Shown here piece after piece: positions 1 through 9,777 of a stretch of 64,000 nt of DNA. Source of the stretch: Isosphaeraceae bacterium (GTDB taxonomy: Bacteria > Planctomycetota > Planctomycetia > Isosphaerales > Isosphaeraceae); NCBI GenBank assembly GCA_025356435.1, contig JANXSY010000073.1, positions 1-64,000 on the forward strand. Direction: 5' to 3'. The position numbers were made by a program, and so were the translations under genes. Under the pieces are notes generated by a model. It saw only the letters and a list, made by a program, of their open reading frames with translations. It was not told the origin of the DNA and searched no databases. Position 1 is the stretch's first letter, and every line of letters starts with the position of its first letter.

Positions 1-42
1 GGGTCTTCCCCGTCCACGCCTCTTTTTATTGGTCCTGATGGT

Positions 43-786
43 TCAGAGTTTTGCGGCTGAGGCCGTCCAGGGGCGGACTCGGATATTCCGGAAGGCGACC
101 GGGCCGTGATCAGCCTGGAGCAAGATCGGACCAGTCGCGACCTCTTGCTTGTGCCAGTTGTCGCCTGTCGGATATGGGACCTCGACGTCTTCCTGCACGA
201 CCTGGCCGTTGATCGTTGCCTTGACGATCCGGGCGCTGGCGGTCTTGTTCCCCTTCGCGTCGAAGCGGGGAGCCTGGAAGATCACGTCGAAGGTCTGCCA
301 CTCGCCCGGCGCTTTGGACGCATTGAGCTTGGGCGGAAAACCCTTGTCGATGTGATGATAGTTCGGCTTCATCTCGGATCGGGGATAGATCCCCCCGGTG
401 TGCGAGGCCGTGGGCACCTTGACGCCCCAACTGTCGGAGATCTGGATCTCATAGAACTCCTCGAATTTCACGCCCGAGTTCGATCCCTTGGGGACGTTAA
501 ATTCGAGGTGAAGCTCGACGTCGCCGAACTTCTGTTTCGTGGCGATGTTCCGCGTCCTGCTTGTCGGCCCGTTGTAGATGATGTCGCCCTCTCCGGGCTC
601 GGCCTCGAACCGCCTCGGATTCGCCGGGTCAAGCGCGACCGACTTGACGACCCGCCAGTCGGTGTTCGATGGTGTGAACGCATCAAGATTGGCTTTCAGC
701 CCAACCAGGTCGATCCAGCCGTCCTCGGCCTGCGCTAGGCCCGTCAGGCTGATTACGATCCCCAAACCTACCAGCCATCGCTTCAT
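43..786 (-). CDS. Secreted DUF1080 / 3-keto-disaccharide hydrolase-like protein
   Basis: ORF 43..876; Met at 786 (MKRWLVGLGIVISLTGLAQAEDGW) gives a signal peptide. DUF1080-like features: GDIIYNGP...FGDVELHLEFNVPKGSNSGVKFE, PGEWQTFDVIF, GPILLQADHGPVAFRNIRVRP. Confidence 0.88.
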   Translation of the reverse strand: MKRWLVGLGIVISLTGLAQAEDGWIDLVGLKANLDAFTPSNTDWRVVKSVALDPANPRRFEAEPGEGDIIYNGPTSRTRNIATKQKFGDVELHLEFNVPKGSNSGVKFEEFYEIQISDSWGVKVPTASHTGGIYPRSEMKPNYHHIDKGFPPKLNASKAPGEWQTFDVIFQAPRFDAKGNKTASARIVKATINGQVVQEDVEVPYPTGDNWHKQEVATGPILLQADHGPVAFRNIRVRPWTASAAKL

Positions 787-962
787 CGGTCGCCCTCCCG
801 AATGCCAAAGATCCCGAGCCTTGCTCGCTACTCTAAGACTCGGCGGGCCGAATGCAAGGACAAGGGGCGACTTCATTCACTTGCTTCACTCGATGGGTCG
901 TCATAGAATCCGGGCCGTGGGATTGATCCGCCCCCCCTTACGACTCAAGGAGTCTCCCCGTA

Positions 963-3404
963 ATGTCCGGTCCCGCCCTCCACCGCCGGCTCGTCTCAGC
1001 ACTGCTCGGGCTGCTGGCGTTCGCCTCGGTCTCCGAGGCCCAATCCAGGCCCGCGATGATGGCGAAATCGCCCTCGCTCGCGAAGTCGATCCCCGCGACT
1101 AATCTCATCTTCTACATCGAGTTTGACGGCCTCAAGGCCCACTCGGTGGCCTGGAAAAAGTCAGCGATCTATAAGCTGCTTAACGAGACGAAGCTCGGCG
1201 CGATGACCGAAGACCTCGCCGGGCAGGCCATTGAGCAGGCCCTCGCCACCACCCCCCCGGCCGGCCGGCCCAAGTCGTCGGAAGTGCTCGTGTGGCTCAA
1301 GTCTGTCGCCAACGACGGCTTTGCATTCGGACTCCTGGGATCACTCAAGAACGACCCGCCGATGTTCGTCCTGACGGTCCGCAACGCGAGCAAGAATGGC
1401 ATCAAGGCGTTGTTTGACTCGTTCGACGATCCGAAGAAGCCCGCGAGGATCGAACGTCGCGGGTCGAGGTCGCTCAAATTCAATCCGGATCCGAACAGCA
1501 ACGACGTCTTCTGGTTGGAAGGCGACGACCTCGTCTTGATGTCCTCCCCTGCGAAAGTGAATCCCGATGGCGTCATCGCCGCGATCGAGGGCAAGGCCCC
1601 GAATGTCGCCTCCAACCCGATCCGCGTCGAGCTTGCCAAGATCGAGGCGGGCTTCGAGCCGGTCTTGGTCGCGTTCGTCGATTTTTCGAAGATCCCCATA
1701 CCCCCTTCGGCCGCCCGATACGGCCTCAATGGCCTGAAGCGGATCGACTATCGTTGGGGCTTCCAGGATGACGCGACCTACAGCATCCTTCGCGTGCTGG
1801 CCCCGTCGCCGCGCCGTGGTGTGCTCTCGTGGCTTGAGGGCCCGACCTTCGACAAGAACAGCCTACCGTCGATCCCCGCCGGCTTAACGAGCTGGACGGC
1901 GTTCTCCTTCAGCCCCGGCATGGTCTGGGAGAAGTCGCTTGCGATGGTCCGCGAGGCCATGCCACCAGGGGGAGACCCGAACATGCGGTCTCAGATGGTC
2001 GTCTTCGATGACCAGATGCGGCAGGTGCTCGGCATCCGGATCAAGGAAGACCTCCTTGGCCAGCTCGGGCCGAAGTGGGTTTTTTATTTCGACACCGAGG
2101 CGATCCAGAAAGGCGACGCCAAGGCCCGCGCTGCGATAACGGTCGAACTCAAGGATCAGGCCGTGCTCGCGCAGACGCTCGACAGGTTCGTGACGATCGT
2201 GGATCAAGGCTTGAAGCAGCAGGCCCAGCGGAACCCCCGCGCGGCGGCCGCTGAATTTCGCAAGCTTACAGGCGCGACCCCCGGTTACAAGATGATCCTG
2301 CCTGCCGGCCAGATCCCAGCCAATCTCGCGGCGACTGTCAACCCGACGATCCTCGTGGGCAAGAAGCAACTGGTGATCGGGCTGAACGAGAGCCAGGCCC
2401 GCGCCGCGCTCGCCGCGAACCGATGGGTGCCCGGGCCTGACTACAAGACCCCCTTCGCCAAGCTCCCCGCTGACCTCATCATGCTCAGCGTGAGCGACCC
2501 CCGCACCTCGACCCCGCAGATGATCGCGAGCACACCGGTCTTGCTCGCCTCATTGAACATGGTGATCGCCTCGCAAGCGGGCGGTAAGCCGGCCTTCTCG
2601 CTCAAGATTGACCCATCCAAAGTTCCCACCGCCCCCGAGATCAGCCAGCGTCTCTTCCCCAGCACGATGGCCGTCTCGCTCGATCGCGAGGGCCTCAAGG
2701 TCGTCTCGCGTGAGTCGATCCCGAGCGTGTCGGTCGCTGGCGGCGGCGTTGCCCTCGGCCTGCTCCTGCCCGCCGTCCAGGCCGCGCGAGAGGCGGCCCG
2801 CCGCTCGCAGTGCGTGAACAACCTCAAGCAGATCGGCCTGGCGCTGCACAACTATCACTCGGCGTCCGACGGCTTCCCTGCCGCCGCGATCACGAGCAAA
2901 GACGGCAGGCCCCTGCTGAGCTGGCGAGTGGCGATCCTTCCCTATATCGAACAGAACGCCCTCTACAACGAGTTCAAGCTCGACGAGGCGTGGGACAGCC
3001 CCCACAACAAGGCACTCATCTCCAAGATGCCGAATACTTACCTCTGCCCGAGCCGGAACAAAGTCGAGCCGTTCACCACGACTTACCTCACCTTCGTCGG
3101 CGGCGGGGCACTCTTCAACCTCAACAAGCCGACGAGCATCCGCGACGTGACCGACGGCACCTCGAACACGATGGCCGTCGTCGAGTCGGGCAAGGCCATC
3201 CCCTGGACCAAGCCCGACGACATCACCTTCGACCCCAACGCTCCACCTTCGCTCCTCGGCGTGAGTGCCAATCACACGGGCGGCTTCAACGTCCTGATGA
3301 CTGACGGCTCGGTCCGCTTCATCAAGCTCACGATCAACCCCATCACCTTCCGCGCCCTCATCACTCGGGCCGGAGGAGAAATCATTCAGGGGAATAGCTT
3401 CTGA
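963..3404 (+). CDS. Large secreted protein with C-terminal DUF1559 (H-X9-DG prepilin-like) domain
   Basis: Signal peptide at N-terminus; about 550 aa of unassigned region, then [33 protein letters not shown] and C-terminal [18 protein letters not shown] (H-X9-DG). Confidence 0.9.
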   Translation: MSGPALHRRLVSALLGLLAFASVSEAQSRPAMMAKSPSLAKSIPATNLIFYIEFDGLKAHSVAWKKSAIYKLLNETKLGAMTEDLAGQAIEQALATTPPAGRPKSSEVLVWLKSVANDGFAFGLLGSLKNDPPMFVLTVRNASKNGIKALFDSFDDPKKPARIERRGSRSLKFNPDPNSNDVFWLEGDDLVLMSSPAKVNPDGVIAAIEGKAPNVASNPIRVELAKIEAGFEPVLVAFVDFSKIPIPPSAARYGLNGLKRIDYRWGFQDDATYSILRVLAPSPRRGVLSWLEGPTFDKNSLPSIPAGLTSWTAFSFSPGMVWEKSLAMVREAMPPGGDPNMRSQMVVFDDQMRQVLGIRIKEDLLGQLGPKWVFYFDTEAIQKGDAKARAAITVELKDQAVLAQTLDRFVTIVDQGLKQQAQRNPRAAAAEFRKLTGATPGYKMILPAGQIPANLAATVNPTILVGKKQLVIGLNESQARAALAANRWVPGPDYKTPFAKLPADLIMLSVSDPRTSTPQMIASTPVLLASLNMVIASQAGGKPAFSLKIDPSKVPTAPEISQRLFPSTMAVSLDREGLKVVSRESIPSVSVAGGGVALGLLLPAVQAAREAARRSQCVNNLKQIGLALHNYHSASDGFPAAAITSKDGRPLLSWRVAILPYIEQNALYNEFKLDEAWDSPHNKALISKMPNTYLCPSRNKVEPFTTTYLTFVGGGALFNLNKPTSIRDVTDGTSNTMAVVESGKAIPWTKPDDITFDPNAPPSLLGVSANHTGGFNVLMTDGSVRFIKLTINPITFRALITRAGGEIIQGNSF

Positions 3405-3426
3405 ATTCGGTCGCCCGGCCCCTCAA

Positions 3427-4242
3427 TCACGAGGGGCTGGCGGCACTTTCAAAGCTCCTTGGCCGCCGCAATACGTAGAACGATCGCCCGCCCTCGCGAA
3501 CTACGTCCTCCGCGCGATATCCCGCCACGAACGCCGAGTTCAGGCCGCCCGCGATCGCCGCCCGCCACCGCTCGGCCCGCGCCGGATCGCCGTTGCGAAG
3601 CCCAACGATGTCTGCGGGGATCTCGACGAGCAGGGTGTGACTGCCATCGATCCTCCTCGACACCGGCTCGTCCGGCCCTTCGACCAATCTCAACGTCTCA
3701 TCGCCAATCGCGTCGCCTACTTTCGGAGGCCCAGGCACCGTCGGCCACTCGGCGATCAGGCGATCGGTCGGGACGCCCGCGTTGAGGGCATCTGTCCTCA
3801 ATCCGTACATATTTTCAAGATAGCGATTGCTCGAAGCCCCGAGCCGATGCAGGTTGAAATGGGCGTTGCCGGCCTGGAGCGGATCGAACGACCAGGCGAT
3901 GAAGTCGAGGCCGATCGACCGGGCATACTCTCGCTGAAACTCCTTGATTCTGGCACCAATGCCCTGCCCCTGATGGCCGGGCACGACCCCCGTCAACTGC
4001 GAGTAGAGACACCAGTGATCGTTGACCCGGCCGAGGAAGGCGAACGAGAGCCCGACCGCCTCGCCCTTCGGCGTGAACGCCCCGACCACGAGCCCGCCGT
4101 GGTGCTGCGCCCCGACCATCGTTGCGAGTGGGATGACGTAGCTCTCGTCGACCAGACCCCAGGCCCTCCGCTGGGCGTCCTGGCAGGCGACGTAATCCGC
4201 GATTGTTTCGGCGCGACGGATCGTGATCGGCGGTCGTTCCAT
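3427..4242 (-). CDS. GNAT-superfamily acyltransferase (COG3375-like)
   Basis: 271 aa; TIRRAETIADYVACQDAQRRAWG, LTGVVPGHQGQGIGARIKEFQREYARSIGLDFIAWSFDPLQAGNAHFNLHRLGA (GNAT acyl-CoA loop Q-x-x-G-x-G/A). Confidence 0.85.
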   Translation of the reverse strand: MERPPITIRRAETIADYVACQDAQRRAWGLVDESYVIPLATMVGAQHHGGLVVGAFTPKGEAVGLSFAFLGRVNDHWCLYSQLTGVVPGHQGQGIGARIKEFQREYARSIGLDFIAWSFDPLQAGNAHFNLHRLGASSNRYLENMYGLRTDALNAGVPTDRLIAEWPTVPGPPKVGDAIGDETLRLVEGPDEPVSRRIDGSHTLLVEIPADIVGLRNGDPARAERWRAAIAGGLNSAFVAGYRAEDVVREGGRSFYVLRRPRSFESAASPS

Positions 4243-4247
4243 CGTCG

Positions 4248-5390
4248 TCAGAGCCCGAGCAACAGCGCGGCCATCAGCGCTGCTCGTTCGAGGAGGCCGT
4301 CGACGAGGATGTGTTCGTTAACCCCATGAGCGTCGGCACCCGGGCAGCCGAGGCCGTCGATCGTGGGGATGCCGAGGGCGGCGGTGAAGTTGCCATCGCT
4401 CGCGCCTCCGGTCGATCCTTCGGTAAGGTCAAGGCCGAGCGTCGCTCCGATCGCCTTGACCCGCTCGTAGAGGCCGATGACGGCCGGAGTCCGTTCCATC
4501 GGCGGGCGATTGAACCCTCCGGTCAGGGTGAGTTGAATATCGGGAGTTATCGGCCTGAGCGCCCTCATTTCAGCATCGACCCGCGTGGCTTCGCTCGCCG
4601 AGATGATCCTCGCGTCGATCTCCGCCGAGGCGTGGGCCGGCACGACGTTCGACGCGCTGCCGCCCGCAATCACCCCGACGTTCAGCGTCGTGCCCACCTC
4701 GGGCCGCGCAATGGCCTGGATCGCCAGGATCTGATGCGCGAGTTCGACGATCGCGTTCCGCCCCTTCTCGGGCTCGACCCCCGCATGCGAGGCGCGGCCT
4801 TCGAGTGAGAGGTTAAACATGCCGTTCCCCTTTCGGGCCGTCTTGAGGCCGCCGTTGCTCAGCGGCGGTTCGACGACGAGCGTGAAGGCGCTCGCCAGGG
4901 CCTCAGACTCGATCAGCTTGCGAGACCGCAGGCTGCCGATCTCCTCGTCGGACGTGAACAGCACCACAAGCGGCCGGGGATGCGAAAGACCCAGCGATCG
5001 GATCGCTTCGAGCGCCGCCTCGATCAGCGTGAGGCTCGCCTTCATGTCGAAGATGCCGGGGCCGAACGCTACGTTCCCTTCGACTCGGAACGGCATCATG
5101 GCGAGAGTGCCCATTGGCCAGACGGTGTCGTAGTGGCCGATCACGAGTGCGGGCTTCTCGCCCGTCTCGGGGCCGAACCGGGCACGAACGTGCAGGCCGC
5201 CGATCTCGTTGGCGATCAGATCGACCCGACCGCCCAGCGCCTCGAATCGCTTGCCGATCGTGTGGGCCAGGCCGTCAAGTGCAGGCTTATCGAGGCTGGG
5301 CGACTCGTGCTCGACGAGCGAACGGAGTGAACTCAACAAGGCGTCGCGTCGGGGCTGGATCGCGTCGAAAAGGGCTTGTCCAAGGGGCAT
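4248..5390 (-). CDS. M20-family metallopeptidase / N-acyl amino acid deacylase (carboxypeptidase G2-like)
   Basis: Start at 5390 (MPLGQALFDAIQPRRDALLSSLRSLVEHESPS). M20 motifs GHYDTVWPMGTL, GPGIFDMKASL, FTSDEEIGS. ATG overlaps the upstream stop (TGATG). Confidence 0.87.
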   Translation of the reverse strand: MPLGQALFDAIQPRRDALLSSLRSLVEHESPSLDKPALDGLAHTIGKRFEALGGRVDLIANEIGGLHVRARFGPETGEKPALVIGHYDTVWPMGTLAMMPFRVEGNVAFGPGIFDMKASLTLIEAALEAIRSLGLSHPRPLVVLFTSDEEIGSLRSRKLIESEALASAFTLVVEPPLSNGGLKTARKGNGMFNLSLEGRASHAGVEPEKGRNAIVELAHQILAIQAIARPEVGTTLNVGVIAGGSASNVVPAHASAEIDARIISASEATRVDAEMRALRPITPDIQLTLTGGFNRPPMERTPAVIGLYERVKAIGATLGLDLTEGSTGGASDGNFTAALGIPTIDGLGCPGADAHGVNEHILVDGLLERAALMAALLLGL

Positions 5391-6511
5391 CAGCGGCAAA
5401 CTCCGTCTTCGGTCAGCGTCAGCGTCCGCAGGGCGTTGCGGACGATTCGGTCTTCGATCGGCGTCACGCCGAGCCCCGGCCCGCATGGGACGGGGATCGA
5501 CCCATTGGTGGCCAGCAGCGGCGGCTCGACGAGGTCGTCTCGATAATACTTGTCCGACCCCGAAATGTCGCCTGGCAAGGTGAAACCCGGCAGGCTCGAC
5601 ACCGCCAGGTTCGCCGCGCGACCGATCCCGAACTCGTGCATCCCCCCGCACCAGACCGGGATTCCTCGGGCAAGGCAGACGTCGTGGACCCGCTTCGCCT
5701 CAAGCAGTCCTCCCACACGGCTCACCTTGATATTGATGATCCGGCAGGCTGCGATGTCGATCGCCTTGCGGGCGTCGTCAGCCGAGTGGATGCTCTCATC
5801 GAGACAGACCGGCGTTGTCAGGATCGCTTGAAGCCGTGCATGGTCGATGATATCATCGTGCGCCAGCGGTTGCTCGATCAGGAGGAGCCCGAACTCGTCG
5901 AGCCGTCTCAGGTGGTCGCTATCGTCGAGCGTATAGGCTGAATTCGCGTCGACCTGGAGAGGTAGGTCTGGGTGTCGCTCGCGGACCGCGCGGACCACGT
6001 CAATATCCCATCCCGGCGCGATCTTGAGCTTGATTCGCTTGTAACCCTCGCCGATATATTGATCCACCAGGCGCAAGAGCGCGGGCAAACTCTCCTCGAT
6101 CCCCAGGCTCACGCCCGACGCGATCGAGACGGCCGATCCACCGAGCATGGCACCGATCGACCGCCCTTGCGCCTTGCCGAGCAGGTCCCAGCACGCCATC
6201 TCCAGGCCCGCCTTGGCGAAGTTGTTCCCCTTGACCTTCGCAGAAAATCCGACGAGTTCTTCGATCGTCCCCCACTTCCGACCGATCGCGTCCGGGAGCA
6301 GGAAATCTCTCAAGATGTGCCAACACGTCTCGATCGTTTCGGGGCAATAATACGGGTCGCTCGGACTTGCACATTCTCCCCATCCGACCAATCCATCCGC
6401 CTCGGCTCGGATCAGGATATGGTCGATGTGTGACTTCTGGCTCGAACTGGTCTTGAAGACGCGGACCAGGGGGAGTCGAACGAGGGTCAGGTCAATCCGA
6501 TCAATACGCAT
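5390..6511 (-). CDS. Enolase-superfamily o-succinylbenzoate synthase / N-acyl(succinyl)amino acid racemase
   Basis: MRIDRIDLTLVRLPLVRVFKTSS; K-x-K (IKLKI), VDANSAY, IEQPL, LDESI, NIKVSRVGG, GGMHEFGIGRAANLAV, typical of the MenC/NSAR subgroup. Confidence 0.88.
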   Translation of the reverse strand: MRIDRIDLTLVRLPLVRVFKTSSSQKSHIDHILIRAEADGLVGWGECASPSDPYYCPETIETCWHILRDFLLPDAIGRKWGTIEELVGFSAKVKGNNFAKAGLEMACWDLLGKAQGRSIGAMLGGSAVSIASGVSLGIEESLPALLRLVDQYIGEGYKRIKLKIAPGWDIDVVRAVRERHPDLPLQVDANSAYTLDDSDHLRRLDEFGLLLIEQPLAHDDIIDHARLQAILTTPVCLDESIHSADDARKAIDIAACRIINIKVSRVGGLLEAKRVHDVCLARGIPVWCGGMHEFGIGRAANLAVSSLPGFTLPGDISGSDKYYRDDLVEPPLLATNGSIPVPCGPGLGVTPIEDRIVRNALRTLTLTEDGVCR

Positions 6512-6521
6512 TTTCTCGTCC

Positions 6522-7472
6522 TCACGACACGAGAGCGAGCGCCACACTCTGCTTGAGCTTCGCCAGGCCGGTCTTGGCGACTTCGGCGGCGTCGAGCTTC
6601 CAGTAGTCGCGATTGAAGACTTCAAGCGAGAGAGCGACGCGGAAGCCTCGCGCGGCGAGGTCGCGGAGCAAGGGCGTCAGCGGGGCGATGCCGTCTCCGG
6701 GATAGACCCGCTGGGCGTCGGTGATCGACTCGCGGGCAGGATGATCGGGATAATCATTCATGTGAATGACATGGAACGAGGCCGGGCTGAGCAGCTTCAG
6801 CCCTTCGAGACTCGAACCGCCCTTGTAGAGGTGGAACACGTCGGGCAGGAGGCAGGCGTTGCGATGGCCGCTCTCGATGACGATGGCCGCGACCTCGCCG
6901 AGCCGGCTCATCGTCTTCGAGAAGCCCCAGAGTTCGGCCTGCGCGACGACTCCCGAGGCGTCACCCAGCTCGCAGATGGCCCGATAGCGCTCAGCGAGTT
7001 TCAGGACGTCGATCTCGCGGCGGTCAGTGAGGCCGACCGGGGGCGCGGCAATCCGCTTGCCGCCGATCGCGCGGACGAGGTCCATCTCGCGCTTCATCTG
7101 GTCGAGACCCTTCTTGCGGCGGGCCTCGTCGTCGACGGCCCATTCCGCGAAGCCGATTGCCGACTCGACAGAGAGGCCCGCGTCAGCGATCTGCTTCCCC
7201 AGGTCGGCGAGCGACTTCCCGGCCGCCTTGTGGGCCTCGATCTCGCGAATCCAAGGCTCGATCGCGTTATATCCCGCCTTGGCGGCGATCGCGACAACCT
7301 CGGAGATCGGCAGCTTCTGGCCTGAGATCGTGCTGGTATTCAGACAGTAGAGGAAAGGAAAGGCGGCCGCTTTCGCCTGGGGCGTTGCCTTGGCCGAGGC
7401 TGTGACGGCACCGACGCCAAGGGCCGCCGGGATCGCCGTTAGCCACTCTCTCCGCGAGAAGTCAACGCTCAC
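6522..7472 (-). CDS. Tat-signal sugar phosphate isomerase/epimerase-like TIM barrel
   Basis: MSVDFSRREWLTAIPAALGVGAV (Tat-like), then TIM-barrel xylose-isomerase-like pattern (GYNAIEPW, FHVIHMNDYP, YPGDGIAPLTPLLRDLAARGF). Confidence 0.83.
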   Translation of the reverse strand: MSVDFSRREWLTAIPAALGVGAVTASAKATPQAKAAAFPFLYCLNTSTISGQKLPISEVVAIAAKAGYNAIEPWIREIEAHKAAGKSLADLGKQIADAGLSVESAIGFAEWAVDDEARRKKGLDQMKREMDLVRAIGGKRIAAPPVGLTDRREIDVLKLAERYRAICELGDASGVVAQAELWGFSKTMSRLGEVAAIVIESGHRNACLLPDVFHLYKGGSSLEGLKLLSPASFHVIHMNDYPDHPARESITDAQRVYPGDGIAPLTPLLRDLAARGFRVALSLEVFNRDYWKLDAAEVAKTGLAKLKQSVALALVS

Positions 7473-7542
7473 AATTCGTCATCCCTTGAAGCTGGAGGAG
7501 GGCGGACGAGAACGACGCCGCCGAGGCCCCGATCGTAGTGGA

Positions 7543-9777
7543 TCAACGTCGCGGGGTCCACCACCCGCCCGTCAGGCCGTCAACCAAACTCGACCGCTCG
7601 TCGGTCCAGGCCCCCCGGCCCTCACGGGTTGGCACCCATCGAGGATCGTCAGCGATCGCGCCGAGGTCTCTCACTCGGTCGGCGACGACGACCCAGATTG
7701 TCGCTTTCTTGCCGGCCTTCCGCTCCTCTCGGGTGATCTCCACGTCGCGCCTCATCCACGAGATCAACCCCCGCTCGCGGGCCAGGCCGTCGATCACCGG
7801 TTCGAGGTCGAGATATTTGTTCGAGATGTGGAACGCGATCAGGCCGCCCCCCCGTCGTTTCGCCAGATAGAGCGACATGGCCTCGCGCGTGAGCAGGTGG
7901 ACGGGGATCGCGTCAGAGCTGAAGGCGTCGAGCACAAGGAGGTCATAGGTCGCTTCGGGAGCGTCAACGAGCCTGAGTCGGGCGTCGCCGACGACCACAT
8001 CGACCCTTGCCCGGCTATCGCGGAGATACGTGAACAGGCCCGGATCCCGCGCGATCCGCTCGACCGCCGGGTCAAGTTCGTAAAACGTCCACGCTTGCCC
8101 GTCCTTCGCATAAGCGGCCAGCGCACCGATCCCGAGGCCGACGATCGCGACGCGAGACCGAGCCGAGTCGGGGCGGTTATTCAGGGCGTCGAACACCTGT
8201 GCCCCCGGCCCACCCGGCAGATAGTAGGTGGTTGCCTCCCGCTCACGTCCGGGCTCGATCGACTGCTGCCCGTGCAGGGTCCAGCCGTGAAAGAGCCGAC
8301 GAACGTGTGCCGTGTCATCCTGCGTCACGCGCAAGAGCCCGTAAAAGTTGCGCTCGCGAAGGGAGACCCGCCCATCTTTCCCCGGTGAAAGGCCGAGACC
8401 CAGCACGATCGCCCCGACGGATAGGGCAAAGGCAATCGGGCGTCTCCAGAGCGTCTTCACGACGTAAACAAAGAGGCCAGACGCGACGCAGACGCTCAAG
8501 GCCCCCAGAGCCGTGCCCGACACCCCGCCCACGTCCGTCGCCAGCAACGAGGTCAGGCCAAGAATGAGTCCCGCGATGAGCAGGGATGTCCGCACCCGTT
8601 CCGCGCCTGGATTAGCACGCGGGACGATCGCCAGAATCAGGAGGGCCATCACGATCGCCATCGGATATTCGGCCGCCCGATCGAAGACGGCCGGGGCCAA
8701 GAAGGCGTTGAACAGGCTTCCGAGCACGCCGCCGATCGAGAGCGCGAGATAGAAGCCGGTCAGCTCCGAAGCCGCCGGTCGTCTTCTGGCCAACTCGCCA
8801 TGACAGACCATCGCCGCCGCGAAGAAGAAGGCGAGATGGATCGGCAGCCAGTACCAATCCACCAGCCCGATCGCGACCGAAGGTAGGAGCAATACCGCTA
8901 TGATCGGCAAGACGCGGGCCATGAGCGTCTGCGAGATGAACGGACGCCGGCTGAACGTCAGCACGAAGCTCAAGAGATACAGAGCGAGCGGGACGACCCA
9001 GAGGAGCGGGATCGGCGCGATGTCGGTCGAGACATACATCGTCACCCCCTGCATCAGGCTCGACGGCACGAATGCCAGGACGATCCAGATCGGCCACCGC
9101 CGTAGACCACCCGATGAGTTCCCCGGCGACCTCGGTTCGTTGTGGACGGCGCATCGCCAGGCGACGAAGGCACAGACACCGATCGAGATCGAACATATCA
9201 CGAACCCGATCCACCAACCTCGCGCCTGCGCACTCAGCGCGTGCCCCGGTTCGATCGCGAGCGGATAGGCGAGCAACGCCAACAGGCTGCCGAGATTGCT
9301 CGCCGCATAGAGCGGATAGGGATCGGCGAGTCCAGGCGGGCGAGTCGCCGAATACCAGCGCTGGAGCAGTGAGCTTGTCCCCGCGATCAGGACGAACGGC
9401 AGGCCGACCGTCGCGGCCAGACGGGCCAGCAGCCACCACGTCGGCCCGGCCCCGAAATCGTCGGGATGATCGGTCGCCCCGACGATGATCGCCGGCCTTG
9501 ACATCACGCAGAGGACCAGGAGCGAGACGTGCAACACCGCCTGGATGCGCGGTGAGAGTCGCGACGTGATGTGGGCATATCCATACCCGAGCAAGAGCGC
9601 CGACTGAAAGAAGGCGAGGCAAGTCGCCCAGACCGACGCCGACCCGCCCAGCGTCGGCAACAGCGCTTTCGCGACCATCGGCTCGACCGCGAACAGGAGC
9701 GCCGCCGCCACGAAGACTGTCAGACCGTAGAGGCGAAGGATCACGGCGGGACTTGCTCCTGAACTGTTCGGTCTCAT
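7543..9777 (-). CDS. Fused MFS/spermidine synthase-like integral membrane protein
   Basis: MRPNSSGASPAVILRLYGLTVFVAAALLFAVEPMVAKALLPTLGGSASVWATCLAFFQ..., multiple TM segments and C-terminal SpeE-like Rossmann domain (VAIVGLGIGALAAYA...YELDPAVERIA...VVVGDARL...YDLLVLDAFSSDAIPVHLLTREA). Confidence 0.88.
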   Translation of the reverse strand: MRPNSSGASPAVILRLYGLTVFVAAALLFAVEPMVAKALLPTLGGSASVWATCLAFFQSALLLGYGYAHITSRLSPRIQAVLHVSLLVLCVMSRPAIIVGATDHPDDFGAGPTWWLLARLAATVGLPFVLIAGTSSLLQRWYSATRPPGLADPYPLYAASNLGSLLALLAYPLAIEPGHALSAQARGWWIGFVICSISIGVCAFVAWRCAVHNEPRSPGNSSGGLRRWPIWIVLAFVPSSLMQGVTMYVSTDIAPIPLLWVVPLALYLLSFVLTFSRRPFISQTLMARVLPIIAVLLLPSVAIGLVDWYWLPIHLAFFFAAAMVCHGELARRRPAASELTGFYLALSIGGVLGSLFNAFLAPAVFDRAAEYPMAIVMALLILAIVPRANPGAERVRTSLLIAGLILGLTSLLATDVGGVSGTALGALSVCVASGLFVYVVKTLWRRPIAFALSVGAIVLGLGLSPGKDGRVSLRERNFYGLLRVTQDDTAHVRRLFHGWTLHGQQSIEPGREREATTYYLPGGPGAQVFDALNNRPDSARSRVAIVGLGIGALAAYAKDGQAWTFYELDPAVERIARDPGLFTYLRDSRARVDVVVGDARLRLVDAPEATYDLLVLDAFSSDAIPVHLLTREAMSLYLAKRRGGGLIAFHISNKYLDLEPVIDGLARERGLISWMRRDVEITREERKAGKKATIWVVVADRVRDLGAIADDPRWVPTREGRGAWTDERSSLVDGLTGGWWTPRR

